Positions 8,945 to 17,580 of a stretch of 64,000 bases of DNA are shown here, in pieces. The DNA is taken from contig NZ_JQGJ02000020.1 in assembly GCF_000802155.2 (NCBI RefSeq), positions 36,218 through 100,217 of the forward strand, given 5' to 3'. This stretch comes from Pseudomonas frederiksbergensis. Its GTDB lineage: Bacteria > Pseudomonadota > Gammaproteobacteria > Pseudomonadales > Pseudomonadaceae. Under the pieces are notes generated by a model. That model saw only the letters and a program-made list of their open reading frames with translations. It was not told where the DNA came from and ran no database searches. Positions within the stretch are counted from its first letter, which is position 1; each line of letters opens with the position of its first letter. The position numbers were made by a program, and so were the translations under genes.

Positions 8945-10258
8945 TCAGCGCTTGGGCAATTCGATCACGACCTTCAACCCGCCCCACTCGCTGTCATCCA
9001 AGGCCAGCATCCCGCCCCAGGTGTCGACGATGTCCCGCACGATGCCCAGGCCAAGGCCGTGGCCATCGGTCTGCTCATCCAGCCGCGTGCCCCGGCTGAA
9101 GACCTGGTCGCGCCGCTCCGCGGGAATGCCTGGGCCATCGTCCTCCACGGCCAGGCTGAACCCGTCGGCCGTCTCGACAATGGTCAGGCGCACTTCGGCG
9201 TCGGCCCATTTGCAGGCGTTGTCCAGCAGGTTGCCCAGCAGCTCCAGCAGATCCTCACGATCCCAGGGCAGCTGCAAGCCAGGCGGCGCGAGGTAAGCCA
9301 AGTGCAGATGCTCGCCATGGATCATGTTCAGCGTTGCCAGCAGCCCCGGCAGTTCGGCGTCGCAATCCAGGTGTGCGCCGGGCAAGGCATCGCCCGACAA
9401 CCGGGCGCGATTGAGCTCGCGGTTCAGGCGGTGGCGAACCTGTTCCAGCTGGTCGAGCAGCAGCTTGCGCAATTGCGGATAAGGGTCGAGCTTTTCGTTC
9501 GAGGCCAGGCTTTGCAACACCGCCAGCGGGGTCTTCAGCGCATGGCCCAGGTTGCCCAGGGCATTGCGCGAACGCTTGAGGCTGTCTTCGGTATGAGCCA
9601 ACAGATGATTGATCTGCGCCACCAGCGGCTCCAGTTCCCTGGGCACTTGTTCGTCGAGTTGCGAACGCTGCCCGCGCTGCAACTGGGCGATCTGCTCCCT
9701 GGCCTTTTCCAACGGACGCAACGCGCGTTGTACCGTCAGGCGCTGGAGCAAAAGGATCAGCAGCAACCCCGCCAGGCCAAGACCCAGGCCTACTTGCTGC
9801 ATTCTCAGGAAACTGTCGCGCACGGGCGTGTAGTCCTGGGCCACGCTGATGGAAATCGCCTGGCCCAGGCGCCGATAGTCAGTGCGCAGTACCAGCAGCC
9901 TCTGGCCTTCGGGGCCCAGTTGCAGGTTGCTGTGCAGGCCCGGATGGTCGAGCCGGGGCAGCTCCTGGTCCCACAGGGAGCGGGAGCGCCAATGCTCGTC
10001 GGCGAAATCGATGCGGAAATAGTGCCCCGAAAACGGCCGTAGATAGGCGGGCGACAAGCGCCGCTCGTCCAACTGCAAACCTTGCGGGCCGCGCACCAGG
10101 GCCACCAGCAGGTTCTCGCTGTCGTTGCGCAGCCCCGCTTCCAGATAACGCTGCAAGCCCAGCTCGAACAACCACAGGCTGGTCTGCGCCAGGACGAGGC
10201 CGACCACGACCATCACACCGATCAGCCCAAGGCTCAGGCGCCGCTGGATGGATCTCAC
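8945..10258 (-). CDS. Two-component sensor histidine kinase (OmpR-partner type)
   Basis: Membrane histidine kinase of 437 residues. A first membrane helix (residues about 8-30) and a second (about 175-195, GLGLGLAGLLLILLL) flank a periplasmic sensor of about 145 residues with the stretch HYFRIDFADEHWRSRSLWDQ. HisKA contains the phosphorylated histidine in GNLGHALKTPLAVLQ. The ATPase domain has LGNLLDNACKWA, DDGPGIP and GHGLGLGIV. It starts at GTG 10258, overlapping the regulator's stop by 4 bases (GTGA), so the two are translationally coupled. It is last in an operon of two PepSY proteins and a regulator, which suggests an envelope or metal-type signal, but no ligand can be named. Confidence 0.92.
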   Translation of the reverse strand: MRSIQRRLSLGLIGVMVVVGLVLAQTSLWLFELGLQRYLEAGLRNDSENLLVALVRGPQGLQLDERRLSPAYLRPFSGHYFRIDFADEHWRSRSLWDQELPRLDHPGLHSNLQLGPEGQRLLVLRTDYRRLGQAISISVAQDYTPVRDSFLRMQQVGLGLGLAGLLLILLLQRLTVQRALRPLEKAREQIAQLQRGQRSQLDEQVPRELEPLVAQINHLLAHTEDSLKRSRNALGNLGHALKTPLAVLQSLASNEKLDPYPQLRKLLLDQLEQVRHRLNRELNRARLSGDALPGAHLDCDAELPGLLATLNMIHGEHLHLAYLAPPGLQLPWDREDLLELLGNLLDNACKWADAEVRLTIVETADGFSLAVEDDGPGIPAERRDQVFSRGTRLDEQTDGHGLGLGIVRDIVDTWGGMLALDDSEWGGLKVVIELPKR

Positions 10259-10923
10259 TGGGCCTGCCCGCCGAACAGGTAGCCCTGGCCGCGACGGGTT
10301 TCGATCACGCTGCGCCCCAGCTTGCGCCGCAGGTGGTTGACGTGGACTTCGAGCACATTGGAATCACGCTCGGTTTCGCCGTCGTACAGGTGCTCGGCGA
10401 GATGACTCTTGGAAAGGATTTGCTCGGGGTGCAGCATGAAATAGCGCAACAGGCGAAATTCGGCGGCGGTCAGTTGGACCTCCGCGCCGTCACGAATCAC
10501 GCACTGGCGTCCTTCATCCAGGTGCAACCCGGCCGCCTGGAGCGTCGGTTGGTTGGCCTGGCCGTGGGAGCGACGCAGCAGCGCCTGGATGCGCAGGTGC
10601 AGTTCTTCAGGATGAAAGGGTTTGGTCAGGTAATCATCGGCCCCGGCCTTGAGCCCTTCGATGCGCTCGGCCCAGGAGCCGCGGGCGGTGAGGATCAACA
10701 CCGGCGTGGCCAGGCCACCGGCTCGCCATTGCTTCAATACCTCGAGCCCCGGCACCCCGGGCAACCCGAGGTCGAGGATGATCAGGTCGTAGGGCTCGCT
10801 GGTGCCCTGATACACCGCATCACGACCATCGGCCAACCAATCGACCGCATAACCCTGCCGGGCCAGCCCGGCCATCAGCTCGTCGGCCAGGGGAACGTGG
10901 TCTTCCACCAAGAGCAGGCGCAT
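10255..10923 (-). CDS. OmpR/PhoB-family response regulator
   Basis: 222-residue DNA-binding regulator. The receiver domain has the acidic pair in LLVEDH, the phosphoryl-accepting aspartate in IILDLGLPGVPG and the lysine in YLTKPFHPEEL. The C-terminal winged helix (about 130-220) includes LTAAEFRLLRYFMLHPEQIL and VNHLRRKL with the terminal GQGYLF. Its ATG overlaps the last base of the upstream PepSY gene stop (TGATG) and its stop overlaps the kinase start, so the four genes form one tightly packed operon. Its targets may include that operon. Confidence 0.92.
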   Translation of the reverse strand: MRLLLVEDHVPLADELMAGLARQGYAVDWLADGRDAVYQGTSEPYDLIILDLGLPGVPGLEVLKQWRAGGLATPVLILTARGSWAERIEGLKAGADDYLTKPFHPEELHLRIQALLRRSHGQANQPTLQAAGLHLDEGRQCVIRDGAEVQLTAAEFRLLRYFMLHPEQILSKSHLAEHLYDGETERDSNVLEVHVNHLRRKLGRSVIETRRGQGYLFGGQAQ

Positions 10924-11234
10924 CAGTCTTCCTTATCTTTGAGTAAACGGCCGGTTGCGGCCTCAAGGTCCAGTTCGCGCACGACGCCGTCGGTATCCAG
11001 CAGCTCGACTTCATAAATATAGACGCCGTGCTTTTCCTCCAGCTCGGCCTCCAGCAGCTTGGCGCCAGGATGGCGGTCCAGCGCTTGTTGCAACAGTTGC
11101 TCCAGCGGCAGGATCACGCCCTGTTGGCGCAACTGCAGGGCTTCGTCCTGGTCCAGGTCCCGGGCCATGGCGAGCGAACAGAACGCCAGCAGCGCCAGCG
11201 CCCAACGACTGCGGGCGCGTAGATTAAACTTCAT
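10923..11234 (-). CDS. PepSY domain periplasmic protein (second of a pair)
   Basis: 103-residue secreted protein: an N-terminal signal peptide (RSRWALALLAFCSLAMARDLD) and one PepSY domain with the characteristic GVYIYEVELLDTDGVVRELD and an ending DLEAATGRLLKDKED. PepSY domains are periplasmic modulators often paired with two-component systems. It is a diverged tandem copy of the next gene upstream and overlaps it by one base (TAATG). Confidence 0.85.
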   Translation of the reverse strand: MKFNLRARSRWALALLAFCSLAMARDLDQDEALQLRQQGVILPLEQLLQQALDRHPGAKLLEAELEEKHGVYIYEVELLDTDGVVRELDLEAATGRLLKDKED

Positions 11235-11542
11235 TAGGTATCCTGATGATTCTTGAGCACCTCGCCGCTAGTGGCGTCGAGTTCCAGGTCCCACTCGATG
11301 CCATCGGCATCACGCAGGTCCACCTTGTAACGGTACTTGCCGTATTCCTCTTCCAGCTCGGTATCGGTCACTTCAGAGCCGGGATGCGTGGCCAGAGCAG
11401 CGGCCTTGAGCTTTTCAAGCGATTGAATGGTACCAGCGTCCAGCAGTTTTTTGATCTCGTGATCATGGAGGTCTCGCGCTTGCGCCAGGCCAGCGCCAAG
11501 AGCCATGAGCGTCGCGAGAATAAAGGCAGTCAGGCGGTTCAC
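11234..11542 (-). CDS. PepSY domain periplasmic protein (first gene of the operon)
   Basis: 102-residue secreted PepSY protein with signal peptide (NRLTAFILATLMALGAGLAQA) and the domain ending KYRYKVDLRDADGIEWDLEL, DATSGEVLKNHQ. A strong AAGGAG lies about 8 bases before the GTG at 11542; the frame continues to 11569 without a better start. It heads the operon, so the promoter should lie between 11543 and about 11690, a region shared with the divergent patatin gene. Confidence 0.85.
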   Translation of the reverse strand: MNRLTAFILATLMALGAGLAQARDLHDHEIKKLLDAGTIQSLEKLKAAALATHPGSEVTDTELEEEYGKYRYKVDLRDADGIEWDLELDATSGEVLKNHQDT

Positions 11543-11694
11543 GGGTTCTCTCCTTTTTATAATCATCACCGGAAACTGTATCGGGGTGAACTTAACTGAA
11601 ACTGAATTGCCATCATGGGACCCACATCAATGCGGGAGCTCCCACCGCGTCGTGTGTCGCTATAATCAGCCGCTTGCCAGTATTAGAGACCGGT

Positions 11695-12774
11695 ATGACT
11701 GCCATCCATATCAAATTCCCCGCCCTCACCCTCAAGGCCGGTCCCCGTGCCTTCAAGCGAATCCGCGAGGCCGGCCTCAACGCCGCCGACGTTGGCATCC
11801 TGCCCGGCGCCGCCGGTGGCCCGAAAGCCTTGGGCATCCAGGGATTGGACCTGGCCCTGTTCGGCGAATGGCTCCCTGCGGCGCCTCGGGAACGGTCGCT
11901 GATCGGCGCCTCGGTTGGCTCTTGGCGCTTTGCCAGCGCGTGCTTGCCGAACGCCGCCGAAGGCATCAGGCGCCTGGGCACTCTGTATAACGAGCAGAGT
12001 TTCGCCAAAGGCGTGACCATGGCCGGCGTCAGCCAAAGCTCCCAGCGCATGCTGGACGATCTGCTGGAAGGTCGCGACCTGACGATCCTCGACAACCCCC
12101 ATTACCGGCTCAATATCATGGTGGTCAAGAGCCACGGCCTGCTGTCACAAGACCACCGAGGCCGGCTGGGCCTCGGGTTGTCGTCGGTGATCGCCGACAA
12201 CCTGCGAGGCCGTGCGCGCCTGTCGCGACATTTCGAACGGCTGATCGTGCACGACCCACGGTTGGCGCCACCGCTGCATCCCCTGACAGACTTCCCTTCA
12301 CGCTTCGTGCCCCTGGTGGCCGACAACCTGCGCCAGGCCTTGCTGGCGTCGGGCTCGATCCCGATGGTGATGGAAGGCGTGCGCGACCTTCCCGGCGCCG
12401 GTGCCGGCACCTACCGCGACGGGGGTTTGCTGGACTACCACCTCGACCTGCCCTACAGCGGCGAGGGCATCGTCCTTTATCCCCATTTCACCGACCGGGT
12501 CATCCCTGGCTGGTTCGACAAAGGCCTGCCATGGCGCAAGGGCAGCGCCGAACGCCTCCAGGACGTGCTGCTGCTCGCCCCGTCGCGCGAATACCTGGCC
12601 CGCCTGCCCTACGGCAAACTGCCGGATCGCAACGATTTCAAGCGCTTCATGGGCGATGACCCGAGCCGCCGTAGATACTGGCGCACGGCGATGGACGAAA
12701 GCCGCCGGCTCGGCGACGAGTTCCTGGAGCTGACGGCCAACGGTGGATTGGGCGAGCGTTTGCTGACCCTTTAG
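11695..12774 (+). CDS. Patatin-like phospholipase family protein
   Basis: 359-residue serine acyl hydrolase of the patatin fold, presumably acting on lipids. The oxyanion loop is PGAAGGPKALG (about 38-48), the nucleophile serine is in IGASVGSWR (S73, GxSxG), and the partner aspartate is in YRDGGLLDY (about D242). There is no signal peptide. A TATAAT hexamer at 11661 is a likely -10. The gene ends CTGACCCTTTAG, and this stop lies inside a 40-bp sequence repeated 698 bp downstream (see 12756-12795), so whatever inserted there used the gene's 3' end as its boundary without changing the protein. Confidence 0.88.
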   Translation: MTAIHIKFPALTLKAGPRAFKRIREAGLNAADVGILPGAAGGPKALGIQGLDLALFGEWLPAAPRERSLIGASVGSWRFASACLPNAAEGIRRLGTLYNEQSFAKGVTMAGVSQSSQRMLDDLLEGRDLTILDNPHYRLNIMVVKSHGLLSQDHRGRLGLGLSSVIADNLRGRARLSRHFERLIVHDPRLAPPLHPLTDFPSRFVPLVADNLRQALLASGSIPMVMEGVRDLPGAGAGTYRDGGLLDYHLDLPYSGEGIVLYPHFTDRVIPGWFDKGLPWRKGSAERLQDVLLLAPSREYLARLPYGKLPDRNDFKRFMGDDPSRRRYWRTAMDESRRLGDEFLELTANGGLGERLLTL

Positions 12775-12795
12775 TCAGCATGCTCGCGCATCACA
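12756..12795. repeat. 40-bp direct repeat, left copy, flanking the toxin-antitoxin remnant
   Basis: Identical over 40 bases to 13454-13493. It contains an inverted repeat, TGCTGAC-CCTTTA-GTCAGCA, that includes the patatin stop codon. Sequence identity ends sharply at both edges. Confidence 0.9.
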
Positions 12796-12882
12796 GCGTC
12801 AAAGGCGCGACGTCTTGGATTAGAGCTTGTTTGAACGAGCCAAATAAGACCAAAATAAAGCCCTTTTAAAGGAGCCAATTTT

Positions 12883-13169
12883 ATGCAAACCGTTTTGGCT
12901 GATGTGGCCGTCAGCGTATCTGAACTGAAAAAAATCCATCTGCGGTCCTGAGCGGAGCGAACGGTTCGCCTGTGGCTGTGTTGAACCATAACCGCGTGAT
13001 GGGCTACATGGTACCGGCCGATGTCTACGAGGCGATGATTGAACGCCTGGATGAATTGGAATTGGCCCAAGTGGTCAAGGCACGGCTTGAGGCCAACGAA
13101 ACGCCCGTTCGCGTTTCAATCGATGATCTGATAGGCGAGGCTGAGGCTGATATAGCCAATGGGCGTTGA
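12883..13169 (+). pseudogene. Phd/YefM-family antitoxin, frameshifted
   Basis: A well-formed start (AAAGGAG, then ATG at 12883) gives MQTVLADVAVSVSELKK, the DNA-binding arm typical of Phd/YefM antitoxins, and then hits TGA at 12949. The rest of the family sequence (NPSAVLSGANGSPVAVLNHN, then RVMGYMVPADVYEAMIERLD) continues in the -1 frame to 13169. The break lies at a run of seven A (12928-12934); eight A would restore one frame. Either a base was lost, or a -1 slip on the A-run makes the full protein. The product would repress its own operon and neutralise the toxin that follows. The toxin frame starts at 13159 inside this gene. Confidence 0.8.
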
Positions 13170-13446
13170 GTATGGTGTTGAATGGAACCCAAAGGCCCTG
13201 AAGTAACTCAAGAAACTGGACGGCGCTATCCGTCTACAGCTATTGAAAAAGCTTCGGGAACGACAAAAGCAGCCGCGGATACTGGGCGATGCCCTTCACG
13301 CAATGAAGGATTGCTACAAGATCAAGTTGCGCGGGGCTGGGTATCGACTCGTCTATCGAGTAGAAGACGAAAGGATCATCATCCTGGTGATAGCGATCGG
13401 CAAGCGAGAGCGTAGCAACGTCTACGATTCGGCAAAGACCCGCTAG
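13159..13446 (+). pseudogene. relE: RelE-family toxin with premature stop
   Basis: Ribosome-dependent mRNA interferase family, 95 codons if uninterrupted. The frame starts ATG at 13159, overlapping the antitoxin end, and reads MGVEYGVEWNPKALK, then TAA at 13204-13206, then LKKLDGAIRLQLLKKLRERQ onward. The RelE core is otherwise intact: PRILGDALHAMKDCYKIKL, GYRLVYRVEDERIIILVIAI and GKRERSNVY with its basic catalytic residues. A single substitution explains the stop (for example GAA or CAA to TAA). No good ribosome binding site precedes an internal start, so the toxin is probably silent. Confidence 0.8.
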
Positions 13447-13453
13447 GAAGACT

Positions 13454-13493
13454 GCGTTTGCTGACCCTTTAGTCAGCATGCTCGCGCATCACA
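13454..13493. repeat. 40-bp direct repeat, right copy
   Basis: Identical to 12756-12795. The two copies bound a 658-bp segment holding only the antitoxin/toxin remnant. Collapsing the repeat would join the patatin gene directly to the queD upstream region. Confidence 0.9.
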
Positions 13494-13555
13494 CGGATCA
13501 ACCTGATAAACTCCGCCGCCTGCCTCGCGACCGCTACCTTAAAGAGCCTGAACCT

Positions 13556-13912
13556 GTGGAAATCTTCAAAGAATTCACCTTCGAATCCGCCCACCGCCTG
13601 CCCCACGTGCCCGAAGGCCACAAGTGCGGCCGTCTGCATGGCCACTCGTTCAAGGTGGCGATCCACCTCAGCGGCGACATCGATCCGCACACGGGCTGGA
13701 TTCGCGACTTCTCGGAAATCAAGGCGATCTTCAAGCCGCTCTACGAGCGCCTGGACCACAACTACCTCAACGACATCCCTGGGCTGGAGAACCCGACCAG
13801 CGAAGTCCTGGCCAAGTGGATCTGGAATGAATTGAAGCCGCTGCTGCCGGAACTCAGCGCCATTCGCATCCACGAGACTTGCACCAGCGGCTGCATCTAC
13901 CACGGCGAATAA
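13556..13912 (+). CDS. queD: 6-carboxytetrahydropterin synthase QueD
   Basis: Converts 7,8-dihydroneopterin triphosphate to 6-carboxy-tetrahydropterin in queuosine biosynthesis. 118 residues, near-identical in pattern to E. coli QueD: FTFESAHRLPHVPEGHKCGR then LHGHSF, giving zinc ligands H13, H28, H30 and catalytic C24, then DPHTGWIRDF, NPTSEVLAKWIW and the C-terminal ETCTSGCIYHGE. The start is GTG at 13556 after AAAGAG; in-frame codons upstream derive from the direct repeat and are not part of the family. It stands as a single gene. Confidence 0.96.
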   Translation: MEIFKEFTFESAHRLPHVPEGHKCGRLHGHSFKVAIHLSGDIDPHTGWIRDFSEIKAIFKPLYERLDHNYLNDIPGLENPTSEVLAKWIWNELKPLLPELSAIRIHETCTSGCIYHGE

Positions 13913-14018
13913 AACCGGCTCAGTTCCCTGGCAAGCCTTCTGTGACAAGGGGGTCTCCTTGCTGAACCGCATTGGCCTATGCTTGATCCCCTGAGCCATT
14001 TTCAGTGGAGTATCAAGC

Positions 14019-14849
14019 ATGACCAACTGGCCGCTGGATCAGGTCTACGACTTCAACGGACATTCCATCCGCTACGCCATCCACGGCGACGGCCCACCGC
14101 TGGTGTTCGTCCATGGCACGCCGTTCTCCTCTTATGTATGGCACCGGATCGCGCCGCTGTTCTTTGCTACGCACCGGGTGCACTACTTCGACCTGCTGGG
14201 TTATGGCCAATCCGCGCAGCCGGATGCCGACGTCTCCCTCGGCGTACAAAACCAATTGCTCGCCCAGTTGCTGGAATACTGGAACCTGGAGCGCCCAGAC
14301 GTGGTGGCCCATGACTTCGGCGGTGCTACCGCACTGCGTACGCATCTGCTCGATGGCAAGGATTACCGCAGCCTGACCCTGATCGACCCGGTGGCGCTGT
14401 CACCGTGGGGTTCACCTTTTGTCCAGCATGTGCGCCAGCATGAAACGGCGTTCAGCGGCCTGCCCGATTACATCCAGCGGGCTATCGTGCCGACTTATAT
14501 CCGCGGCGCGATCAAGCGAGACATTCCGGAGGCAGAGTTGGCGCCCTACGTTAAGCCGTGGCTTGGCGAGCCGGGCCAGGCGGCGTTCTATCGGCAAATT
14601 GCCCAGATGGATGAGCGCTATACGCGCGAGGTCGAGGCCCTGTATCCGAAGGTGCGCTGCCCAACGCAAATCCTGTGGGGCGAAGATGACCAATGGATCC
14701 CCATCGAGCGCGGCCGGTCGTTGCACGGGATGATTCCCGGGGCGCTGTTTCAGCCCGTGCCAAGTGCCGGACACCTGGTCCAGGAAGACGCGCCGGAAGT
14801 GATTGTCGCGGCGGTCTTGCGGTTCCTGGCATTGCCTCTTGCCTGCTGA
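14019..14849 (+). CDS. Alpha/beta hydrolase with aspartate nucleophile (haloalkane dehalogenase-like)
   Basis: 276-residue alpha/beta-fold hydrolase. The nucleophile elbow reads VVAHDFGGATA, so the nucleophile is Asp (about D99) rather than Ser; this is the pattern of haloalkane dehalogenases, haloacetate dehalogenases and epoxide hydrolases. The oxyanion HGTP (VFVHGTPFSSYVW), the acid in GEDDQWIP and the histidine in SAGHLVQEDAPE (about H252) complete the site. GTGGAG precedes the ATG. The natural substrate cannot be read; no halide-specific neighbour genes are present. Confidence 0.85.
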   Translation: MTNWPLDQVYDFNGHSIRYAIHGDGPPLVFVHGTPFSSYVWHRIAPLFFATHRVHYFDLLGYGQSAQPDADVSLGVQNQLLAQLLEYWNLERPDVVAHDFGGATALRTHLLDGKDYRSLTLIDPVALSPWGSPFVQHVRQHETAFSGLPDYIQRAIVPTYIRGAIKRDIPEAELAPYVKPWLGEPGQAAFYRQIAQMDERYTREVEALYPKVRCPTQILWGEDDQWIPIERGRSLHGMIPGALFQPVPSAGHLVQEDAPEVIVAAVLRFLALPLAC

Positions 14850-15037
14850 AGGAGCCGCTCCCACAAGCGAACCGCATGTACCGTGCGGCCTGTGTTCCAA
14901 CTTGAACCACCGCCGCACCGCTTTTGATCCCTCCAGCCACCCTGTTCCAAGGATTTGTCTATAAACAACCGGCAATCACTCGCTTGGCACGGCCGCTGCA
15001 CGCTTGCGACATTTCCTCACCCGCAAGGACCCGCCAC

Positions 15038-16309
15038 ATGACACAGAACGATCCCGGTAACGACTACCCGTTGAGCGAAGTCCCGATGCATGCCCGCAAG
15101 GGCCTGGCCTCCACGGCCATGGTGTTGCTGGGCTTCACGTTTTTCACCGCCACCATGTTCGCCGGCGGCAAGCTGGGCGTGGCGTTCGGTTTCGCTGACA
15201 TGCTCGGTGTCATTGTCATCGGCAATCTGCTGCTGGGTCTTTATGCCGCAGGCCTGGGTTACATAGCGTTCAAGAGCGGGCTCAATTCGGTACTGATGGG
15301 CCGTTTCTGTTTTGGCGAGGTGGGCAGCAAGCTCAGCGACTTGATCCTTGGCTTTACCCAGATCGGCTGGTACGCCTGGGGCACGGCCACCGCGGCGGTG
15401 GTGCTGGGCAAGTATTTCGAGTTGGGCCAGGGAACTGTGCTGGGGCTGATGGTGCTGTTCGGCCTGGGGTTCTGCGCCACGGCGTATATCGGCTATCGCG
15501 GGCTGGAGATCCTCTCGTACGTCGCCGTACCGGCCATGCTGTTGCTGTTGATGCTCTCGATGTGGGTGGCGACGCAGAAGATCGGCGGCCTCGACGGGCT
15601 GCTGGCGGTGGTACCCACAGGCAGCCTGGACTGGTCGACCGCGATCACCCTGGTTTTCGGCACGTTCGTCAGCGGCGCCACCCAGGCAACCAATTGGACC
15701 CGGTTTTCACGTTCGGCGAAGGTCGCGGTAATGGCGAGCCTGATCGGGTTTTTCCTCGGCAATGGCCTGATGGTGCTGATCGGCGCCTACGGAGCCATCG
15801 TCTACCAGCAGCCCGACGTCGTCGAAGTGCTGTTGTTGCAAGGCTTCGCCATGGCCGCGATGGCGATGCTCTTGCTCAACATCTGGAGCACCCAGGACAA
15901 CACCATCTACAACTTCGCCGTGGCCGGTTGCAACCTGCTGCGCACGCGTCGACGCAGGGCGGTCACGCTGGCTGGCGCAGCGATCGGCACCCTGTTGGCG
16001 CTGCTGGGGATGTACGACATGCTGGTGCCCTACCTGATCCTGCTCGGCACGGTCATCCCGCCGATTGGCGGAGTGATCATGGCCGACTTCTTCTTCCGCT
16101 GGCGTGGACGCTATCCGCGCTTGGCGCAGGCGCAACTGCCTGCTTTCAACTGGCCTGGGTTGGGTGCCTATGCCGTCGGCACCGTCGCAGCTTTCAATTC
16201 GCCATGGGTCGCGCCACTGGTAGGAATCGCCACCGGCGCGCTAACGTATGTGTTATTGATCGGCGTAACAGGCACTCGTACCGCTGACGCGCCCCTACAA
16301 GACCTATAA
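15038..16309 (+). CDS. codB: Cytosine permease CodB
   Basis: Inner-membrane NCS1-family permease, 423 residues, importing cytosine for the deaminase encoded next. It begins MTQNDPGNDYPLSEVPMHAR, with about twelve hydrophobic segments and the family motifs GLASTAMVLLGFTFFTATMF, FCFGEVGSKLSDLILGFTQI and WSTQDNTIYNFAVAG. The ATG at 15038 follows CAAGGAC; earlier in-frame starts lack a site. It is separated by 12 bases from codA, so the two form a salvage operon. Confidence 0.94.
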   Translation: MTQNDPGNDYPLSEVPMHARKGLASTAMVLLGFTFFTATMFAGGKLGVAFGFADMLGVIVIGNLLLGLYAAGLGYIAFKSGLNSVLMGRFCFGEVGSKLSDLILGFTQIGWYAWGTATAAVVLGKYFELGQGTVLGLMVLFGLGFCATAYIGYRGLEILSYVAVPAMLLLLMLSMWVATQKIGGLDGLLAVVPTGSLDWSTAITLVFGTFVSGATQATNWTRFSRSAKVAVMASLIGFFLGNGLMVLIGAYGAIVYQQPDVVEVLLLQGFAMAAMAMLLLNIWSTQDNTIYNFAVAGCNLLRTRRRRAVTLAGAAIGTLLALLGMYDMLVPYLILLGTVIPPIGGVIMADFFFRWRGRYPRLAQAQLPAFNWPGLGAYAVGTVAAFNSPWVAPLVGIATGALTYVLLIGVTGTRTADAPLQDL

Positions 16310-16321
16310 AGGATTCGCCTG

Positions 16322-17569
16322 ATGCACATCATCAACGCCCGCCTGCGCAACCGCGAAGGCTTGCATGAGTTGCACCTGGAAAACGGCCTGATCGCCAGCA
16401 TCGCTCGCCAGACCGAGGCCCCCAGCCTCGGCCCCGAAGACATCGATGCCGGTGGCAACCTGGTCGTGCCGCCCTTCGTCGAACCGCACATTCACCTGGA
16501 CGCCACGCTGACCGCCGGTGAACCGCGCTGGAACATGAGCGGCACGCTGTTCGAGGGCATCGAGTGCTGGGGCGAGCGCAAGGCCACCATCACCCACGAA
16601 GACACCAAGACCCGCGCGAGGAAGACCCTCCAGGCCCTGGCTGCCCATGGCATCCAGCACGTGCGCACTCACGTCGACGTGACGGATCCGGCACTCACCG
16701 CCCTCAAGGCAATGCTCGAAGTACGCGAAGAGACCCGTCATCTGGTCGACATGCAAATCGTCGCGTTTCCCCAGGAGGGCATCGAGTCCTACCGCAACGG
16801 CCGCGAGCTGATGGAAGAAGCGATTCGCATGGGCGCCGACGTGGTGGGCGGTATCCCGCATTTCGAGTACACCCGCGACCAGGGCGTCAGTTCGGTGAAA
16901 TTCCTCATGGACCTGGCCGAACGCACCGGCTGCCTGGTGGACGTGCATTGCGATGAAACCGACGACCCGCACTCGCGCTTTCTGGAAGTGCTCGCCGAGG
17001 AAGCCCGCAGTCGCGACATGGGCGCACGCGTGACGGCCAGCCATACCACGGCAATGGGCTCCTACGACAACGCCTATTGCGCCAAGCTGTTCCGCCTGCT
17101 CGGGCATTCGGGTATCAGCTTCGTATCGTGCCCGACCGAAAGCATCCATTTGCAAGGACGCTTCGATACCTTTCCCAAGCGCCGCGGCGTCACGCGGGTC
17201 AATGAGCTGCTCGAAGCCGGGATGAACGTATGCTTCGGCCAGGACTCCATCGTCGATCCGTGGTACCCGCTGGGCAACGGCAACATCCTGCGCGTGCTCG
17301 AAGCGGGCCTGCACATCTGCCATATGCTCGGCTATCGCAACCTGCAAAGCGCCCTGGACCTGGTCACCGACAACAGCGCCAAGGCCATGGCCCTGGGCGA
17401 GCGCTACGGGCTGGAGCCTGGTCGCCCGGCGAACCTTCTGGTCCTCTCGGCCGACAGCGACTACGAAGTGATCCGCAGCCAAGGCCTGCCGCTTTACTCG
17501 ATTCGCAAGGGTGAGGTGTTGATGAAGCGGCAGATGCCGGTGGTGGAGTTCGGGCCGCAACTGACCTGA
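16322..17569 (+). CDS. codA: Cytosine deaminase CodA
   Basis: Amidohydrolase-family enzyme, 415 residues, that deaminates cytosine to uracil and ammonia. The metal-binding EPHIHLD (H56, H58), HVDVTDP, VDVHCDETDD, TASHTTAM and FGQDSIVDPW motifs of CodA are all present. AAGGAT lies before the ATG. With codB it lets the cell use cytosine as a pyrimidine and nitrogen source. Confidence 0.96.
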   Translation: MHIINARLRNREGLHELHLENGLIASIARQTEAPSLGPEDIDAGGNLVVPPFVEPHIHLDATLTAGEPRWNMSGTLFEGIECWGERKATITHEDTKTRARKTLQALAAHGIQHVRTHVDVTDPALTALKAMLEVREETRHLVDMQIVAFPQEGIESYRNGRELMEEAIRMGADVVGGIPHFEYTRDQGVSSVKFLMDLAERTGCLVDVHCDETDDPHSRFLEVLAEEARSRDMGARVTASHTTAMGSYDNAYCAKLFRLLGHSGISFVSCPTESIHLQGRFDTFPKRRGVTRVNELLEAGMNVCFGQDSIVDPWYPLGNGNILRVLEAGLHICHMLGYRNLQSALDLVTDNSAKAMALGERYGLEPGRPANLLVLSADSDYEVIRSQGLPLYSIRKGEVLMKRQMPVVEFGPQLT

Positions 17570-17580
17570 GCCTTCCCCCA

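Noticed and set aside
12883..13493. The toxin-antitoxin remnant as part of an insertion sequence
   Set aside because: No transposase frame and no terminal inverted repeats at the edges; only direct repeats are present.
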